From Nilaparvata lugens (taxonomy: Eukaryota > Arthropoda > Insecta > Hemiptera > Delphacidae): a DNA stretch of 64,000 bases. The notes beneath the pieces were generated by a model. It ran no database searches and had not been told where the DNA came from. It worked only from the letters and a program-made list of their open reading frames with translations. Shown here in pieces: positions 43,579 through 56,181 of this stretch. The stretch covers positions 29,463,960 to 29,527,959 of the forward strand of contig NC_052511.1 in the NCBI RefSeq assembly GCF_014356525.2, written 5' to 3'. A program made the position numbers and the translations under genes. Position 1 is the first letter of the stretch. Every line of letters starts with the position of its first letter.

Positions 43579-43863
43579 ATGGAAAGAGGTGTTTTCGCTG
43601 GAATAGAAGATTTATGTTTGAAGATGAATGAGATGAATGAAGATGATGAGACTGATACTTCTGTGGACAAAATAGAATATACATTGAGACATACAAATTA
43701 TAAAACCCAGAGATATAACAATGCCTATGGTAGAAGAGCTCCAGAATTCAGAATCCCATTTCTGTTAAATTCATTGCCATTAGATTTGCCAATGTTACAG
43801 AGTAAAAATGAGATTCAAACAAAACTTAAAGTGCACTTTATAAGGATAAATAATTTTGGTTAG
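43579..43863 (+). pseudogene. LINE RT C-terminal fragment
   Basis: The last 50 or so residues (RYNNAYGRRAPEFRIPFLLN, SLPLDLPMLQS, TKLKVHFI) match the extreme C-terminus of Jockey/CR1-like ORF2 proteins. The preceding Asp/Glu-rich part is not recognised. Flanking 42900-43550 and 43870-44690 contain no gene that I can identify. Confidence 0.6.
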
Positions 43864-44899
43864 TTTCAGGAAATGAGTTATGTTTTATTTATTGTGTTTA
43901 TTCGAGTTTATTATGTATTTTTTATTAACTATTTATTATGTATTGTTGAGTTTGAAATAATTTTAATTTTACAATGAAGATATATTATGATTTAATAAAT
44001 ATTTGTGTTCAGAGTGAATAACATTAGGTAATATAACAGAGTGATTATATTTTTAATTGTCGCTTACCGAGCAAAGTCTGTTTCTATTTTATAAGTTGAG
44101 TCCAGTTATGGTGCAATGTACAAAACAGAACAATCAGTTACAAAAAAATGAAGAAATATGATCAGGTAAATAAAGAAATATAACTATTGTTTTTATTGTA
44201 TGTAAAGGATTATTTTATATATCCCTCAAATAGCTTACAGCTAGAGGAATACTATCGCACTATTGTAATATTCAAATAAATAAATCATGGTGAGTATTAT
44301 TTATCAATTCATTGAACGTAATATTAATCCTAATCAATTTCTCAAATTCAATATTTTTGCATGCATTGGTTCATGAATAGTCTGTTCTCAAAAATTATCG
44401 TAATCTGATAATGTAGTCTATCCTTCACAGATATTATATATTATAGTCTATTCTACATAGAAAATAAACTTAGCCTACTTTATATTATGATAGGATAGAA
44501 TGATAGGTTATGGAATTGGAAATCTCTTCAAAAAGTGAAATAGTCGGAATAATAATATTGGGTTGATATAATAATCATCATAATATAAGTTCTTAGTTCA
44601 AAATCTACTAGCTTTACTTATGAGTTACGAATCTCATTTCACTTTCAACTGATAATAAATTTTCTAGTGAGGTAAGTATATTTCTGAGATATATAAGTTT
44701 ATTTTTTCAATGACTTTCCTTGTTTTTCAGGAAATGAAGAAGAAGAAGAAGGTCCGGTCTTGGATTGTGCTACTCCATCCAATATTATAGCAACTGCATC
44801 AACCAGCAATTTTTTGGAATGCCAAGTTGTCCCTTGTCGCCCATGAGCTAGTCGTCGTTCACAGGCTGATATCGCAGATCAAGTGAGTACCTGCCAATC

Positions 44900-46070
44900 A
44901 CTGAAGGACTTTCAAGTATCATATTTCAGAGATATGGGCTGACTGACAAAAAGAATATAGAATTGATGAGGAGACAATATACTCCTGTAATAGGGAATAA
45001 ATTAAGAAAGACAAGATGAAATGAATTGAATCCTGTAATCATTGAATCCTGTAGAAATATTTCAGGAATATATTTCAAATAAACTCATCTTACAAATGGT
45101 GGATTATACCAACTATTATGCTGTCAGCAAGCATATTGCACATTTCAATCCCACCTCAGTGGAAGAGGAAAACATATTCCTGGGGATATATTTGGCAATG
45201 GGTAATCTTGGTTACCCTAGAATGAGAATGTATTGGGAACCACGATTCCACTAGCTGCAGAGTCTGGAATAACTAAATAGGTTTTTCAAACTACAAACAT
45301 GTTTTCATGTGACTTAAGAAAATGAAAAGTCAGCTAACAATGATGGATTCTGGACTCTGGCCCATTTTCAATCAATTGGAAAAGAGATGTCAGGAACTTC
45401 CAGTGGAACCGAAGCTGAGCATTGATTAGCAAATGATTCCTTTGAAAGGGTCTCTAGATGCCAAGCAATATAAATATAAGGAAGAAACCAACAAAGTGGG
45501 GTGTGAACATTTTTGTTTTGTGTGGTGAGAGTGGTACCATGTATGACTTCCTTATCTATCAGGGCTCAACCACTGAAATCAAGAGTGAGCTAGCACAATT
45601 TGGTCTGGGGGAACTATTGTCATGCAGCCATCTGAGATACTTTCACCATCTTGTCAAATATATTTGACAATATATTCTACAATCTATTTCAGTGGCTGCA
45701 GAAGAGGGACATTTATGCTGTGGGGACAATCCGTATTGACAGATTCAATAAACATCCATTTAAATCAGACTCTGAAATAAAGAAGACGCCTGGAGGATCC
45801 GTGGATGAAGTCCATAGTGTAGATGGAATTGTCCTCACAAAATGGTCTGATAATTCATGTGTCACCCTCGGCTCAAATTACATTGGAACTAGTAATATTG
45901 ATAATTGTCGTCGTTGGGACAAGAAACAGAGTAAGTATATTTAGGTTTCAAGGCCAGAATGTGTCCAATTGTACAATGGGTGGAGTAGAAAAGCTAGATT
46001 TCCTAATTGCATTATACAGGACGTTTATTAGGAGTAAGAAGTGAACACATAGAATGTCCACCACCCATGG
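44900..46070 (+). pseudogene. piggyBac-like transposase (DDE_Tnp_1_7), inactive
   Basis: Pieces in several frames follow the piggyBac order: PVEIFQEYISNKLILQMVDY and NIFLGIYLAMGNLGYPRMRM (45042-45254); LSID then a stop, QMIPLKG (about 45418-45450); KKPTKWGVNIFVLCGESG (45458-45667); FDNIFYNLFQWL, AVGTIRIDR and VLTKWSDNSCVTLGS (45651-45944); and MGGVEKLDFLIALYRTFIRS to about 46042. The three catalytic Asp positions (LSID, FDN, SDN) are visible, but a TAG follows the first and at least four shifts or stops are present. A DDE core this degraded is non-functional. TTAA-flanked ends were not located. Confidence 0.75.
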
Positions 46071-46179
46071 TGTTGGATTTCGTGAGTTTCTGTCTGAAAC
46101 GTACTTTTTGTCCATTTTCGTTTGACAATCTTGTCTTTGGCAACTTGTCATTGGCCACTTTGACGTCATTCACTCCGCT

Positions 46180-48060
46180 CTTCGATATTTGATTATTCTT
46201 TGAAGTTATTGTACTTTTATCAGTCCATTCATTTATTGGATATTGTACATTAATTTGAATAGGGTTTTAGCTATTTTTAAAAGTTTAAACTCTGCTTCAG
46301 TCTCGATTGCATTGCCTTTTCGATATCTGGTTCCCCACCACACCCTAATCATCGACGCCATGTAACTTTAAAAGAATTTAGCTTCTCTTTAAATCAATTT
46401 CAAATTTCTAGTAAAATGTTTAAATTCTTCATCAACAATCGGTGCTTCAAGTCATCATAAAATGTTGTAGAAGTTAAAATTTGATTTTCCCATCGGCTTA
46501 ATCATTTTTAAATCAGTTAAAAAAATGTCATAACCTCAATTCGGTCCACCTTGTGGGTGGTGTTTTTAATAATTCTTTTCCTTTCTTCGCCAATACTTGA
46601 ATTCACTCATTATCTTTCTTCAAATCTCATAAAAATTCATCGCAAAATATGTCAACGTGAATTCATGAGGAGTTTTATCAGTGTTAATTGCGTTTACCAG
46701 AACACTCACTCTGCTAGTATCGACTTGGCCTCTGCTAGCCTCCCAGTTCGGGAATGTTGTAGAATTCGTAGAGTTACAGTTCCAAATTTGTGACCACTGC
46801 GTCAAATCTTCGTGGGAAGCCTGCATCGTTTTGCACTTCCATCTAGACTGCTACTATAGTTCTAGCAAGTCTCTTGTACCGCCACATACTTCCCATCACT
46901 CGGACACTAGGTAATTTGCGATTCTCATTTGTCAGGTATCAGGCCTAAATCTACAATTACAATCAATTTACATTTGAACTCTATTTTCATTTTATTCTCA
47001 AATTCTCAAGCATCTAGCTCTTGTGTAGTTCTTTGTGCTGTGTGTGCACTATCATCACAGTATGAACTCAAATCTGAACTCAGTAACATTATCAAACTTT
47101 CCACATCGTGATCGATGCCAATCTTGCTTTGCCTTTCCTCGTGTGATATGACGTCACTAGTCATCACCGAATCCATTGTGGACACCGCCTCCATTCCTGT
47201 GTGGAACCTCTAATCGTCGTCCTGCTGTCCTGGAGCCAACCTCCAATGTAATCCACATCTAGAGCCGCTTCCTGGGGTTCGCCGTCGCCGAGTGCATAAG
47301 AGCGCATACCACCAACAAGTCACCGCCTCCTGGGGTCCAGGCCACCGCCGTCCTGTCCCGCACCGAGGGTCGTTCCGGACGAGACCAGATTTCCTATCTG
47401 GTGATCATCTCCACTCAACACTTTTTATCAGTTTTCTTGCAGAGGTCTATTCTTTATTTGATGCATTTATCCCCTTGTATTTATTCTATTTGATTTAAAT
47501 TTCACCTTTCATATGTCTGTTGATACATATGCTGCTTTAATCTAATATTTTTTTTGAATTTGTCCCACTTTTTTACATACATCTACGCTACGGTGCGTTA
47601 TTTACATTTGAAATTATCCTACTTTTTATTGTTCAATTGCGATAAACTGCACTAACCTTAACCTTTGATTATTTACAATCTGCACTGAGCTGTGCATTCA
47701 ACAATTTTGAATACTTACATTTTGTCAACTACTTCATGATTCCAACATTCAATTACATTTTTTTTTTACATCATTTGAAACACATAACTTGAGATTCAAG
47801 TTATCATCAAATATACTGTACACCTTTTGGTGAGAACTCACTTATCTTCTCATCGTTGTGATAGCACTATTGTTCATCAATCCATTGCCCAATTTAATCA
47901 AACTATGAGTTAACTTTTAATTGAAATTTCCTGCCCTATTGTAATTTTGATAGATTTTGTAATCCTACTTTTGACAATCAGTATCTTAATTGCAGAGCTT
48001 TCAATTTTGTGTGATGTTTCTACTGCTAATCTGGCTTAATTTATCAACAGTTTTGCTATA
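46180..48060. other. No recognised gene; GC-richer patch at 47100-47420
   Basis: Several short open frames on both strands overlap without domain signatures. 47200-47420 is unusually GC-rich for the window and carries small repeats (CCTGGAGCC, TCCTGGGGT, CACCGCCGTCCTG). A TGACGTCA palindrome lies near 47149. It could be the leader or LTR of an unidentified retroelement. Confidence 0.35.
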
Positions 48061-48082
48061 CGGTACCTTTTTATCATTTTAT

Positions 48083-49045
48083 CCCAGTCAATGAAGGTCC
48101 AAAAAAGCAGTTTCGATCCAAAAATTAAATAAAAGCTGAATTTCCCACCATCGATAGAACCCTCCCAGAGGGTCATTCTCCCAAAAGTCCAAAGAAATCC
48201 GCTTGGAGCTTCCCCCCTCCCCCCCCAGCCCACTAAAACATGAAAAATTCAGGTACTTGGAGCTTTCCCCCCCCAGCCAACTAAAACATGAAAAATGCAG
48301 GTAATCACAGGAAATCACTTATCTCTGTAACCATCAATTGGAAACAGATCTATTATACGTCATTCAATTTGTTACATTATGGACTACAATATTAGTCCTA
48401 TTCATTTTTTTCAATAAAATGAACAGTTTTCTTGATAAAATGATATATATGTGAAAATTCAGGGGGTTTGCGATTTGATTTTTCTGTTTTCTTTGATTAA
48501 CTTTGAAGAAAGTAATTTTGAAGAAAAATAAGCCAAATAATTAATGTAGCCACTCTCATTGCGAACCCATTGATGTATATTGTTATGTATTTGCGATTCG
48601 ATTTGATGCTGTGGAAGGGGAAACAACCGACGCGGTAAGGCGCCGCTGACTCGCTTAGCCATAGTAAACAGCAAACAGTAAATCAATTATCTCTGTAACC
48701 ATTGATCGGAAACAGTTCTATTATATGTCATTCAATTCGTTACATTACGGACTTCAATATTAGACGTATTCATTTTCAAACAGTTTCCTTGATGAAATAA
48801 TATATATTATGTGACAATTTAGGGGTTTTTCGATTTGATTTTTTTCTCCGATTAACTTTGAAGCAAGTAATTTTAAAGAATGAGTCAAATAATTTATGTA
48901 GCCACTTTCATTGCGAATCCATTGATGTATCGTGTTATGTATTGTCATTGTGTTATGTATTTACGATTCGATTTGATGCTGTGGAAAGGGAAACAGCCGA
49001 AGCGGTACGGCGCGGCTGACTTCTTCACCATAGTAAACAGTAAAA
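48083..49045 (+). repeat. Dispersed repeat family R, copy 2 with tandem units
   Basis: Matches 11735-12345 from CCCAGTCAATGAAGGTCC onward. The block starting ATCTCTGTAACCAT recurs at 48321 and 48689, giving a 368-bp internal repeat; both units carry the GCTGTGGAAxGGGAAACA and GCGGCTGACT blocks. A shorter internal duplication of CTTGGAGCTT...AAAACATGAAAAA lies at 48205-48300. Confidence 0.75.
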
Positions 49046-49859
49046 TAGTACTGCTTTCTAAGTTGCATCTTATTTACAATTTGCGCTCGAAACAATCAAT
49101 TTTGTCTATTGTTCTGACTTGCGCTGAAACTAAATTTACACTTTTTAGTTCTCTAAATTCTAAATATTCAAATGTTTGAGATTTAACCAATTTGATTGCA
49201 GCAAATTTATTCAACTTTCATTGCCAGTTCAGGAAATCATTATTTTTCTATGTGAATTAATTATAATGCCACTATTACAATACGGTCATCATCTTGCTGT
49301 CTATGTTTTAAATGAAATGTGATAATTAACTCATCATTTTGTTGTGCTTAATCATGCATTCTATGACAGACAAAGATATTGTTTGCAATCGATAAAATAT
49401 TCATACTAATACATAATATAGTAAATGTATATATGTTTATGATCATAATTCTATGCTATAATTTATCATAATTTATGAACGTCAAAAACTGAGATGAATC
49501 ATAGATTACAATAATGTCAACAGTGACAATTTCCTGAAAAATCATAGCGTGCAGTGTTTGCTGTTACACACAGTTAATATTCTCTATCCAAGTTGATAAT
49601 ATACCTACAGTTGAGGAAAATATATATGACGGCTGAGGCATCAGAAAATTATACATTGTGCTTGTTGAGTTGAAACTTTCTATGATTCTCTCGGTAAAGT
49701 AGTTCATCTTCCGTTCTTACTAGTCGAATCTAAATTATCTAAACAGTAAAATATGAAAATTCAGTAGATTCTAAAGATGAAAGCCATGCAATCATACAAA
49801 TTAAGGAAGTAGAGTAAGCATGCATAAAAAGTAGGAAAATCATGAGCTTCACGAGTTGA

Positions 49860-50220
49860 TGGAAGACGTGACTCTCAATTTGAGGCAGAATATGTGGCTC
49901 TAGTTGGATGGCTGCTTCCCTCTATATGCTAGAAACGTCCGTGGGTGGCTTGATAACAAAATTATGCTGGGCGGATTGGCCGAGGTGGAACCGTAAGTTG
50001 GCCACCACGCTCACCTGATCTTACTCCAATAGACTTCGGCTTTTGGGGGATTGTGAAAAGTAAAGTTACCAGAGAACCTGTACAGGCCAGGGAGGAACTG
50101 ATTCTCAGAATTCGATTGACGTTTAAAGTAATGAAGACACAGCCCAACGAAGTGAGTCAAGCTTGACTCGAAGTTTGATGAACGGCAGCAGAAGCTGCAT
50201 AAACAGAAATGGAGGCTATT
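49860..50220 (+). pseudogene. mariner-related transposase C-terminal fragment
   Basis: GRIGRGGTVSWPPRSPDLTP followed by IDFGFWGIVKSKV and REELILRIRLTFKVM match the end of the DDE domain of DUF4817-group mariner-like transposases, including the third acidic residue region (PDLTPIDF). Upstream DGCFPLYARNVRGWLDNK lies in another frame. Stops follow soon after. The surroundings 49050-49850 and 50230-50480 have no gene. Confidence 0.65.
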
Positions 50221-50951
50221 TTGATTTCCTGTAAGCAGTGAGCATGATATATAACTTGATTACCATCAGTTTTTTAATTCTGTCATTCATCTACTTTGAA
50301 TTATTATTCTATGAATAAATTTTGTTGGATCTTGTAAAAGTGTATGATTGATATTTTATATGATCTAGGCTTTATGCTACAGAAATAATGCAATAATCAG
50401 GTGATTTCACTCTTAGGATCGTCACTTAATGAATGCTGTTTGTGAATTTTCTCATTTTGAAGGTGTTCATTCCAGATACACGGAGAGAAATCTTGCCCTG
50501 ATGCTGGTTGAAAAATTATTGGTAATTTTTTTTACCAAGTTTCTATCAGTTTACTGAAAATACAACAGTTTTAACCAACTAAGCTTCAGTTGGTGGTTGA
50601 TAAGTTGGAAATATCGATTCATCTAACTGATAATATCTTGGTAAAAAACAAAATTGAGGAGAATGACGTCACAAATTTCAAGGATTGAGAAGGGGACTGA
50701 AGTTAACTTTGTCTAGATCTAATCTATTTTAGTTACAACGTTTTATTTATTGGTAATTTTCTCTCCCAAAATGTTTATGGTTCACTCTTCAATGAATAAA
50801 ACTCAGTCATAGGTTGACTTTTCCTCATTTTCTCATTAATGGACTGAATTTATAACGAGAAGTTTGTTTCTCAAAGTGGAAATAAGCCTTGAAACTATAG
50901 TATGTTTGGTGAGCGGTACTGAATTTTCAAGAAAATTGGTCCACGGGAAGC

Positions 50952-51445
50952 CGTTCATGACGTCATACTACATTTCAGTTCTCTAGCGAAAATAATAGGA
51001 TTCCAAATCAAATATATTCCATCACAGGACTAATAATGTTCACGCCCAGTACCAATTATCTCGTAATATCAGTTTGAACCAAAGATACTTCAGTTAGAAC
51101 TGTAATCCAGTGAAATTCAGTTCACTGACTTTCAAATAGATAGTCTTGAATTATGTATAATCAGTTTATGAACCAGGTTATTCTCAGTAACCGCAAATCG
51201 TTCATGACGTCACACCACATTTTAGTTCTTTACGGAAATTAATATAATTCTAAATCAAATATACTCCGTTACAGACTAATAATGTCCATGTTCAGAACCG
51301 ATTATGTTGTAATTCTAGTTCAAACCAAAGTTACTTCAGTTAGAACTGCAATCTATTGAAATTCAGTTCTCTTACTTTCAAATAGATAGTTTTGAACGAT
51401 GAATAATTCGTTTATAGATCAGGTATATTATAAGTAAGTAACAAA
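50952..51445. repeat. Two tandem 247-bp units carrying TGACGTCA
   Basis: Units start CGTTCATGACGTCA at 50952 and 51199 and share TTTTAGTTCT, AAATCAAATATA, ACTAATAATGT, TACTTCAGTTAGAACTG and TTTCAAATAGATAG blocks with perhaps 80% identity by eye. The palindrome TGACGTCA occurs at 50958 and 51205, plus 50664 upstream. It is the classical CRE/ATF core, but no gene was found nearby, so regulatory meaning is unproven. Confidence 0.7.
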
Positions 51446-52329
51446 CGGCAATGACCTCTCCTGGAACAAACAACACGTTACGCCATCATTGCTTCAGCAT
51501 TATTCAGTTGCTCACTTGCTTCCTTGATGTTCAGTGGTCAGAGAGAACCTTCCATGATGTGGAAATACACAGAAGATCACCTTAAATCTTGTAGCTTCTA
51601 GGATTTAGTAGTGAAATTCCGAGGTAAGATTAAATATTATTCTGTAATCTAGTTGAGATTAATCTTAGTTGACATTATTTATCCTCAAGAGCTTCTTGAA
51701 AAGATCATGCGCAGAATAGAAATGCGAATTGAAACAAGTGATGATCAGAATAGAAATATTATGATCAGAATAGAAATAATATTTCAATTTTTATTGCTAG
51801 ACTCTTTTAAAGAAGATTATGACTAAAAGCAGTGATCTAAATCTTCATCATCTTTCATCCTGGTACTCTCTAAATAATTCAATTTACACCCATCACATTC
51901 CATTTTAAAGTATCTTGGTTAATTATTTTTTTGTGAATAAAATGGTATTTTTAACAGAATTTGTTCATTAAAAGATGAACTATGACTCCTTTTTCTTTAA
52001 AAAGAGCAATCATATTACATACAGAATGTCTCTTCTGTTGGATGCCAATGTAAATTTATTTCTCTCTAATTTTGATCTAGGCAACCACATATGATTGAAA
52101 AATCAGTATATTGATGACATGAGAAATCTTTCTTGGGAACATAAACAAAACCATGCATAACCTTAATGAGTGACAAAATGTAATGTTACTATTTAAACTA
52201 GGTTAAAATGCAAATTGAAAGATGAATTATTGTTGATCCAAGTCAGACAAAATATCTTCAGATAGGCATAATCTAATCTTAAAGTTTTATAAGGAATAGA
52301 GTGAGTATTTCTCACCTAACCTTTTTTTA
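51446..52329. other. No recognisable gene
   Basis: AT-rich sequence lacking long frames. A donor-like GAGGTAAGAT at 51621 has no partner exon that I can identify. Confidence 0.4.
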
Positions 52330-52570
52330 ATACCTGATGTGTCCGTTCTGTACCAGTACCTTTGAGCCATCTAAATTAAAAATGTATGGTTCCATGTTTA
52401 TTTTGGACTAAAATTGTATAGAAATTGTACACGTGGAAGACTGAATTTAAAAACTAAGTTTGATCACCCAAATTTGAAAGAAAAGTAGCACAGGGTCTAT
52501 CTTATTATTCTATCTACTAATGTTATTACATCAGTGTTACTTGTATCATAAATAAATAAAATAGAAATAT
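52330..52570 (+). repeat. Dispersed repeat, probable LINE 3' end
   Basis: Complement of 4717-4990. It ends CATAAATAAATAAAATAGAAA, an A-rich tail as in target-primed insertions. No coding sequence remains. Confidence 0.55.
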
Positions 52571-53016
52571 CCATTTTTATAAACTTTCAGGAAATTCAAA
52601 AACAAAGTTTGTTCTATGAAGGAAAAGTTTACTGAAATTGTTAAAATTCTTTAATAAAATAAATTGATTTGTGTATCATAAATTTAATATAGGGCTATAG
52701 TAAAATAAAATTGAATTTAATTAAAATTGATTGATAAAAAACTAACAACTTTAACAAGTTTAAGTTGAAAAAAGTATTGTATGCAAAAAAGTTATACACA
52801 TCTGTTTGTGGTTGGTATAGGAAACATAAAATTTGAAAGTAAAAATTAGATTTAAATAAAATTGAACAAGGAGCGCTCGAGGCAGAAGGAACTGAGGCCG
52901 ACCGCTCTTATCTTAACTTGGTGATAGTAGAGTCGTGTATTTCACAATTTTATTCGTGCTTTGAAATAAGTGAGAAACGTTTTCATATTCTGTTTTTTCC
53001 TATATCCAGTGTTACA

Positions 53017-54037
53017 ATGAGTGACAAATGTAAAGTATGTTCCAAAGTAGTGAGTAGTCGTCAGTCGAAGATACAGTGCAGTGAATGTAGTAAAATCTTT
53101 CATGGAGGCTGTGTACAGATGTCTAAGGATGATATAGACTTTCTCAGTAGCAGCAACGAAATTTGGCGTTGCGACCTGTGTAAGAAGAGCAGAAGGAAAA
53201 GCATGCAGGTAGAATCATTACTGAGCAGAGACGAAATCGATTTGAAAGACGTTTACAACCTTCTTCAGGAAATGAGAGAAGAAAACAAAAATCAAATCAA
53301 GGTTTTGAATAGAGAGTTAGGGAAATCAGTAGAGTCATGTCATGAGAATATTGAAGAGCTGAAAGGAATGATATCTGACCAACTAAATATCATCAACAAA
53401 TACAAAGCCAATTACGAATCACTGATGACAGAAAACTCCAACCTAAAGAAGAAATGCAACGACCTCGAGACTCGTTTGGAGGACCTGGAACAGTATTCCC
53501 GGGCAAATAGCATCGAGATTAACGGAATCCCTGAGGATAAAAATGAAGACATCATTCAGATCGTGAAAAACATTGGTGAGACTGGCCGTTCTGGTGCAAG
53601 AACAGGATATTGTCACATGTCATCGCCTTGGTTCTCCAAATAAAGACGGGGTGCGTACTAGGGGAATTATCGTCAAGTTTGTGAGAAGATCAGTGAAAGA
53701 AAACCTACTCCAACAAAGAAGAGTTAAACGGAATTTCAATACGAAGGACATTGGTATAATGGATCGAACGACCGAGGCTGTTTATATCAATGAAAGCCTA
53801 AGCGTTTCGCGACGCAAGGTTTTCAACGAGCTGAAGATCATGAAGAAAGATAACCTCCTTCAATACGTGTGGGTGCGAAACGGAAAGGTGCTGACGCGAG
53901 CGCATGATGGAGCCAAAGTTGTCGCTGTTACAACACTCGATCAGGTGAGCGCCCTAAAACTAAAGAATACAGGTAAACAGTTATCGCCTTCCAAGCAGAA
54001 ACAGCTGATACAGATAACAAATTCACGACCGAAATGA
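53017..54037 (+). pseudogene. LINE ORF1: PHD finger, coiled coil, Baculo_FP-like C-terminus (one frameshift)
   Basis: ATG at 53017 starts MSDKCKVCSKVVSS. Residues 5-55 form a PHD finger (C-x2-C, C-x2-C, H-x2-C, C-x2-C: KIQCSECSKIFHGGC, WRCDLC). A coiled coil runs to about residue 175, and EINGIPEDKNED starts the RRM-like part. The frame ends at 53643. The other frame, 53573-54037, continues VTCHRLG, RGIIVKFVRRSVKENLLQ, AVYINESLSVSRRK and YVWVRNGKVLTR, which resembles the baculovirus FP-type domain common in insect ORF1 proteins. One shift between about 53575 and 53640 separates the halves. The protein would bind element RNA. Confidence 0.75.
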
Positions 54038-55712
54038 ACAAGACTCTTACTAAATGTATATTTAATAATTATGAAAATAATTTAGTACTTATTCATCAGA
54101 ATATAAGAAACTCCGAAACTTTCATGAAAACTTCAATAAGCGATAGCATTTTTTCCACCCAACATCAGACCAAGAGATTAGAAATATAGTAAATTCACTC
54201 AGCAATCAAAAAGCTCCTGGATTCGACCATGTAACCCCTGTTATTTTAAAACATGTTTTACCTGATATTGAAGATATTTTAGTATACCTATTTAACCTGA
54301 GTCTCAGTTCTGGTTTGTTTCCCGAGATATTGAAAAAAACTATAATAAAACCTTTGTACAAGAAGTCTGACAAGAATGACCTCACAAATTATCGCCCAAT
54401 CGCCCTTTTGTCTCTGTTTTCAAAAATCCTAGAGAAGGTTGTCAAGGCCCACTTAGTTCACTTTTTGTCAAAACACAATTTTTTTAGTAATAACCAGTAT
54501 GGTTTCAGTTTCAGAGAGGGATTAAATACTGAAAAAGCTTTGCTCAACTTCATGACTAAAGTATATCGGACACTCAATGATGGAGACATGTGTGCTGGAA
54601 TATTCGTTGACATTATGAAAGCGTATGATACTGTCGATCATTCTCTTCTTTTATCAAGAATGGATGAAACGGGAGTTAGGGGTGTTGCACTCAGCTGGTT
54701 CTGTTCATACTTGTCCGGAAGAACACAACAGACTAAAGTCAATCAAAGTCTCAGTAATGTAGGAACAGTCGAATTCAGTATTCCTCAGGGATCCGTCTTA
54801 TTGGGGCCATTGTTTCTCATCTACGTAAATGAACTATGCAACGGGTCATTCAAGGGGGAACTTACTGCATTTGCAGATGACACCGCTCTTTTCTATCAGG
54901 CCAAAACATTAGAAAAATTACACATCGACATGCAACATGATTTAATAGGGCTGAGATGGTGGTTTACTAACAATTTTATGATAATGAGTCCCGAAACAAA
55001 ATTCATGATCTTTAGTATTTCAAGATATATCCGTTTTCCAACGCCATTGAGGTATCATAGCCTATCTTGTACCGAAACCACTATCTGTGATTGTCCCCAA
55101 ATTGAACAAGTCGAAGAAATCAAATACTTGGGGCTAGTACTAGATAACAAAGTCACATGGAAAAAGCATCTGAACTATTTGAAAGAGAAACTCATGAAAT
55201 ACATAAGAGTATTCTATCTCTTAAGATCAGTGTGTAACTCCATTCTATGAAAGTCTGTATACTCTGAACTCGAATATGGTCTAGCGTTGTGAAGAGGAGC
55301 ATACACTGTAACCCTGAGGCCGATAGTTGTTTTACAGAAATCTTTCATTCGCATTATCTCCTTCAAGGCAAAGTTGGAACACACAGCACCTCTCTTTAGA
55401 AAATTAGCTATACTTCCACTGAAAAATTTATATGTCTACAAAGTCCTCAGGAACTTCTTTCATAGAAGCGTCAATGGCAATGAGTATTTTAATTTGAAAA
55501 ACAATAATTTGAGAAATAAATACGAAGCTTGTATACCTAAGCCAAATAAAAGTCACTTCATGAATTTTTTTTCTTATTTGGCTCCAAAGTTCTACAACCT
55601 GCTGCCCTTGGAGATAAGGCAGTGCAAGATACAATCAAGGTTTATGAGAGATGTCAAGAGATTTGTAATGGAATGTGAGAATATAGATACTTTTTTTAGA
55701 ATTCTCATGTAG
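54035..55712 (+). pseudogene. LINE ORF2 with endonuclease deleted; RT present
   Basis: ORF2 starts with MNKTLTKCIFNN at 54035 and reaches LVLIHQNIR, the first strand of the endonuclease. It then passes, near 54120-54170, straight into the RT linker (NSLSNQKAPGFDHVTPVIL). About 1 kb of endonuclease is therefore missing. The RT (54315-55250) keeps NYRPIALLSLFSKILEK, motif A VDIMKAYDTVDH, IPQGSV with an extra Leu codon, and FADD. TGA at 55248 interrupts it. The C-terminal domain follows in other frames (YSELEYGLAL, 55374-55712 with FYNLLPLEIR). It cannot nick DNA or give a full RT. Confidence 0.8.
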
Positions 55713-56181
55713 ACTTGTATTAAATAATATTGTACAATATACTTCGAAGCTAAAATTGATAAATCATCGATACTGTTATGTAATATGTGTCACTTCATAT
55801 GCGACTGTCGGCCTCAGTAACTACATTTTAGCACTATAGTTTTGTAATCAATTTTATATCACCATCTCAAACAGTTTTAGTACCTCGAGATGCAAATACT
55901 CAATTGGCATTGCATTTTATTTTGTAATAGTATTTACTCATGTTGTAAAATTTGTATTGCTTTTATTATGTATTTTCTAAGATGTTGTAATTTTATATTT
56001 CTGCCAATAAACATTTTCATTTCATTTCATTATAACCTCCTTGAAAAGTGGAAAATCTGAATGGAGTGTAATAGAAGGACGCTACTCTTTGACAAAATAA
56101 TATTAAAAGTTATCTGTGACCCATCTTTCATAGTTTAGTATCATTTTATAGTCTGTGTAAAATATATTGAGACTTGGCTCT

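Larger units (their letters stand above)
52860..56028 (+). mobile_element. PHD-type LINE, copy 1, internally deleted
   Basis: Order: a short leader (52860-53016), ORF1 with PHD finger, ORF2 lacking most of the endonuclease, a 3' UTR and a tail of three ATTTC-type repeats (CATTTTCATTTCATTTCATT, about 56009-56028). It belongs to the same family as 60660-63559. The 5' limit is approximate. It is dead because of frameshifts and the internal deletion. Confidence 0.75.

Noticed and set aside
46551..47498. Several short overlapping open frames on both strands as a candidate gene
   Set aside because: None carries a recognisable domain, splice-consistent boundary or convincing composition.
53017..53210. 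PHD finger as evidence of a host chromatin gene
   Set aside because: It is followed by the coiled coil, Baculo_FP-like domain and RT of a LINE, and recurs in the same context at 60833.
53200..54037. Baculovirus-derived gene (FP-like domain)
   Set aside because: This domain is common in ORF1 proteins of insect LINEs; no baculovirus neighbours are present.
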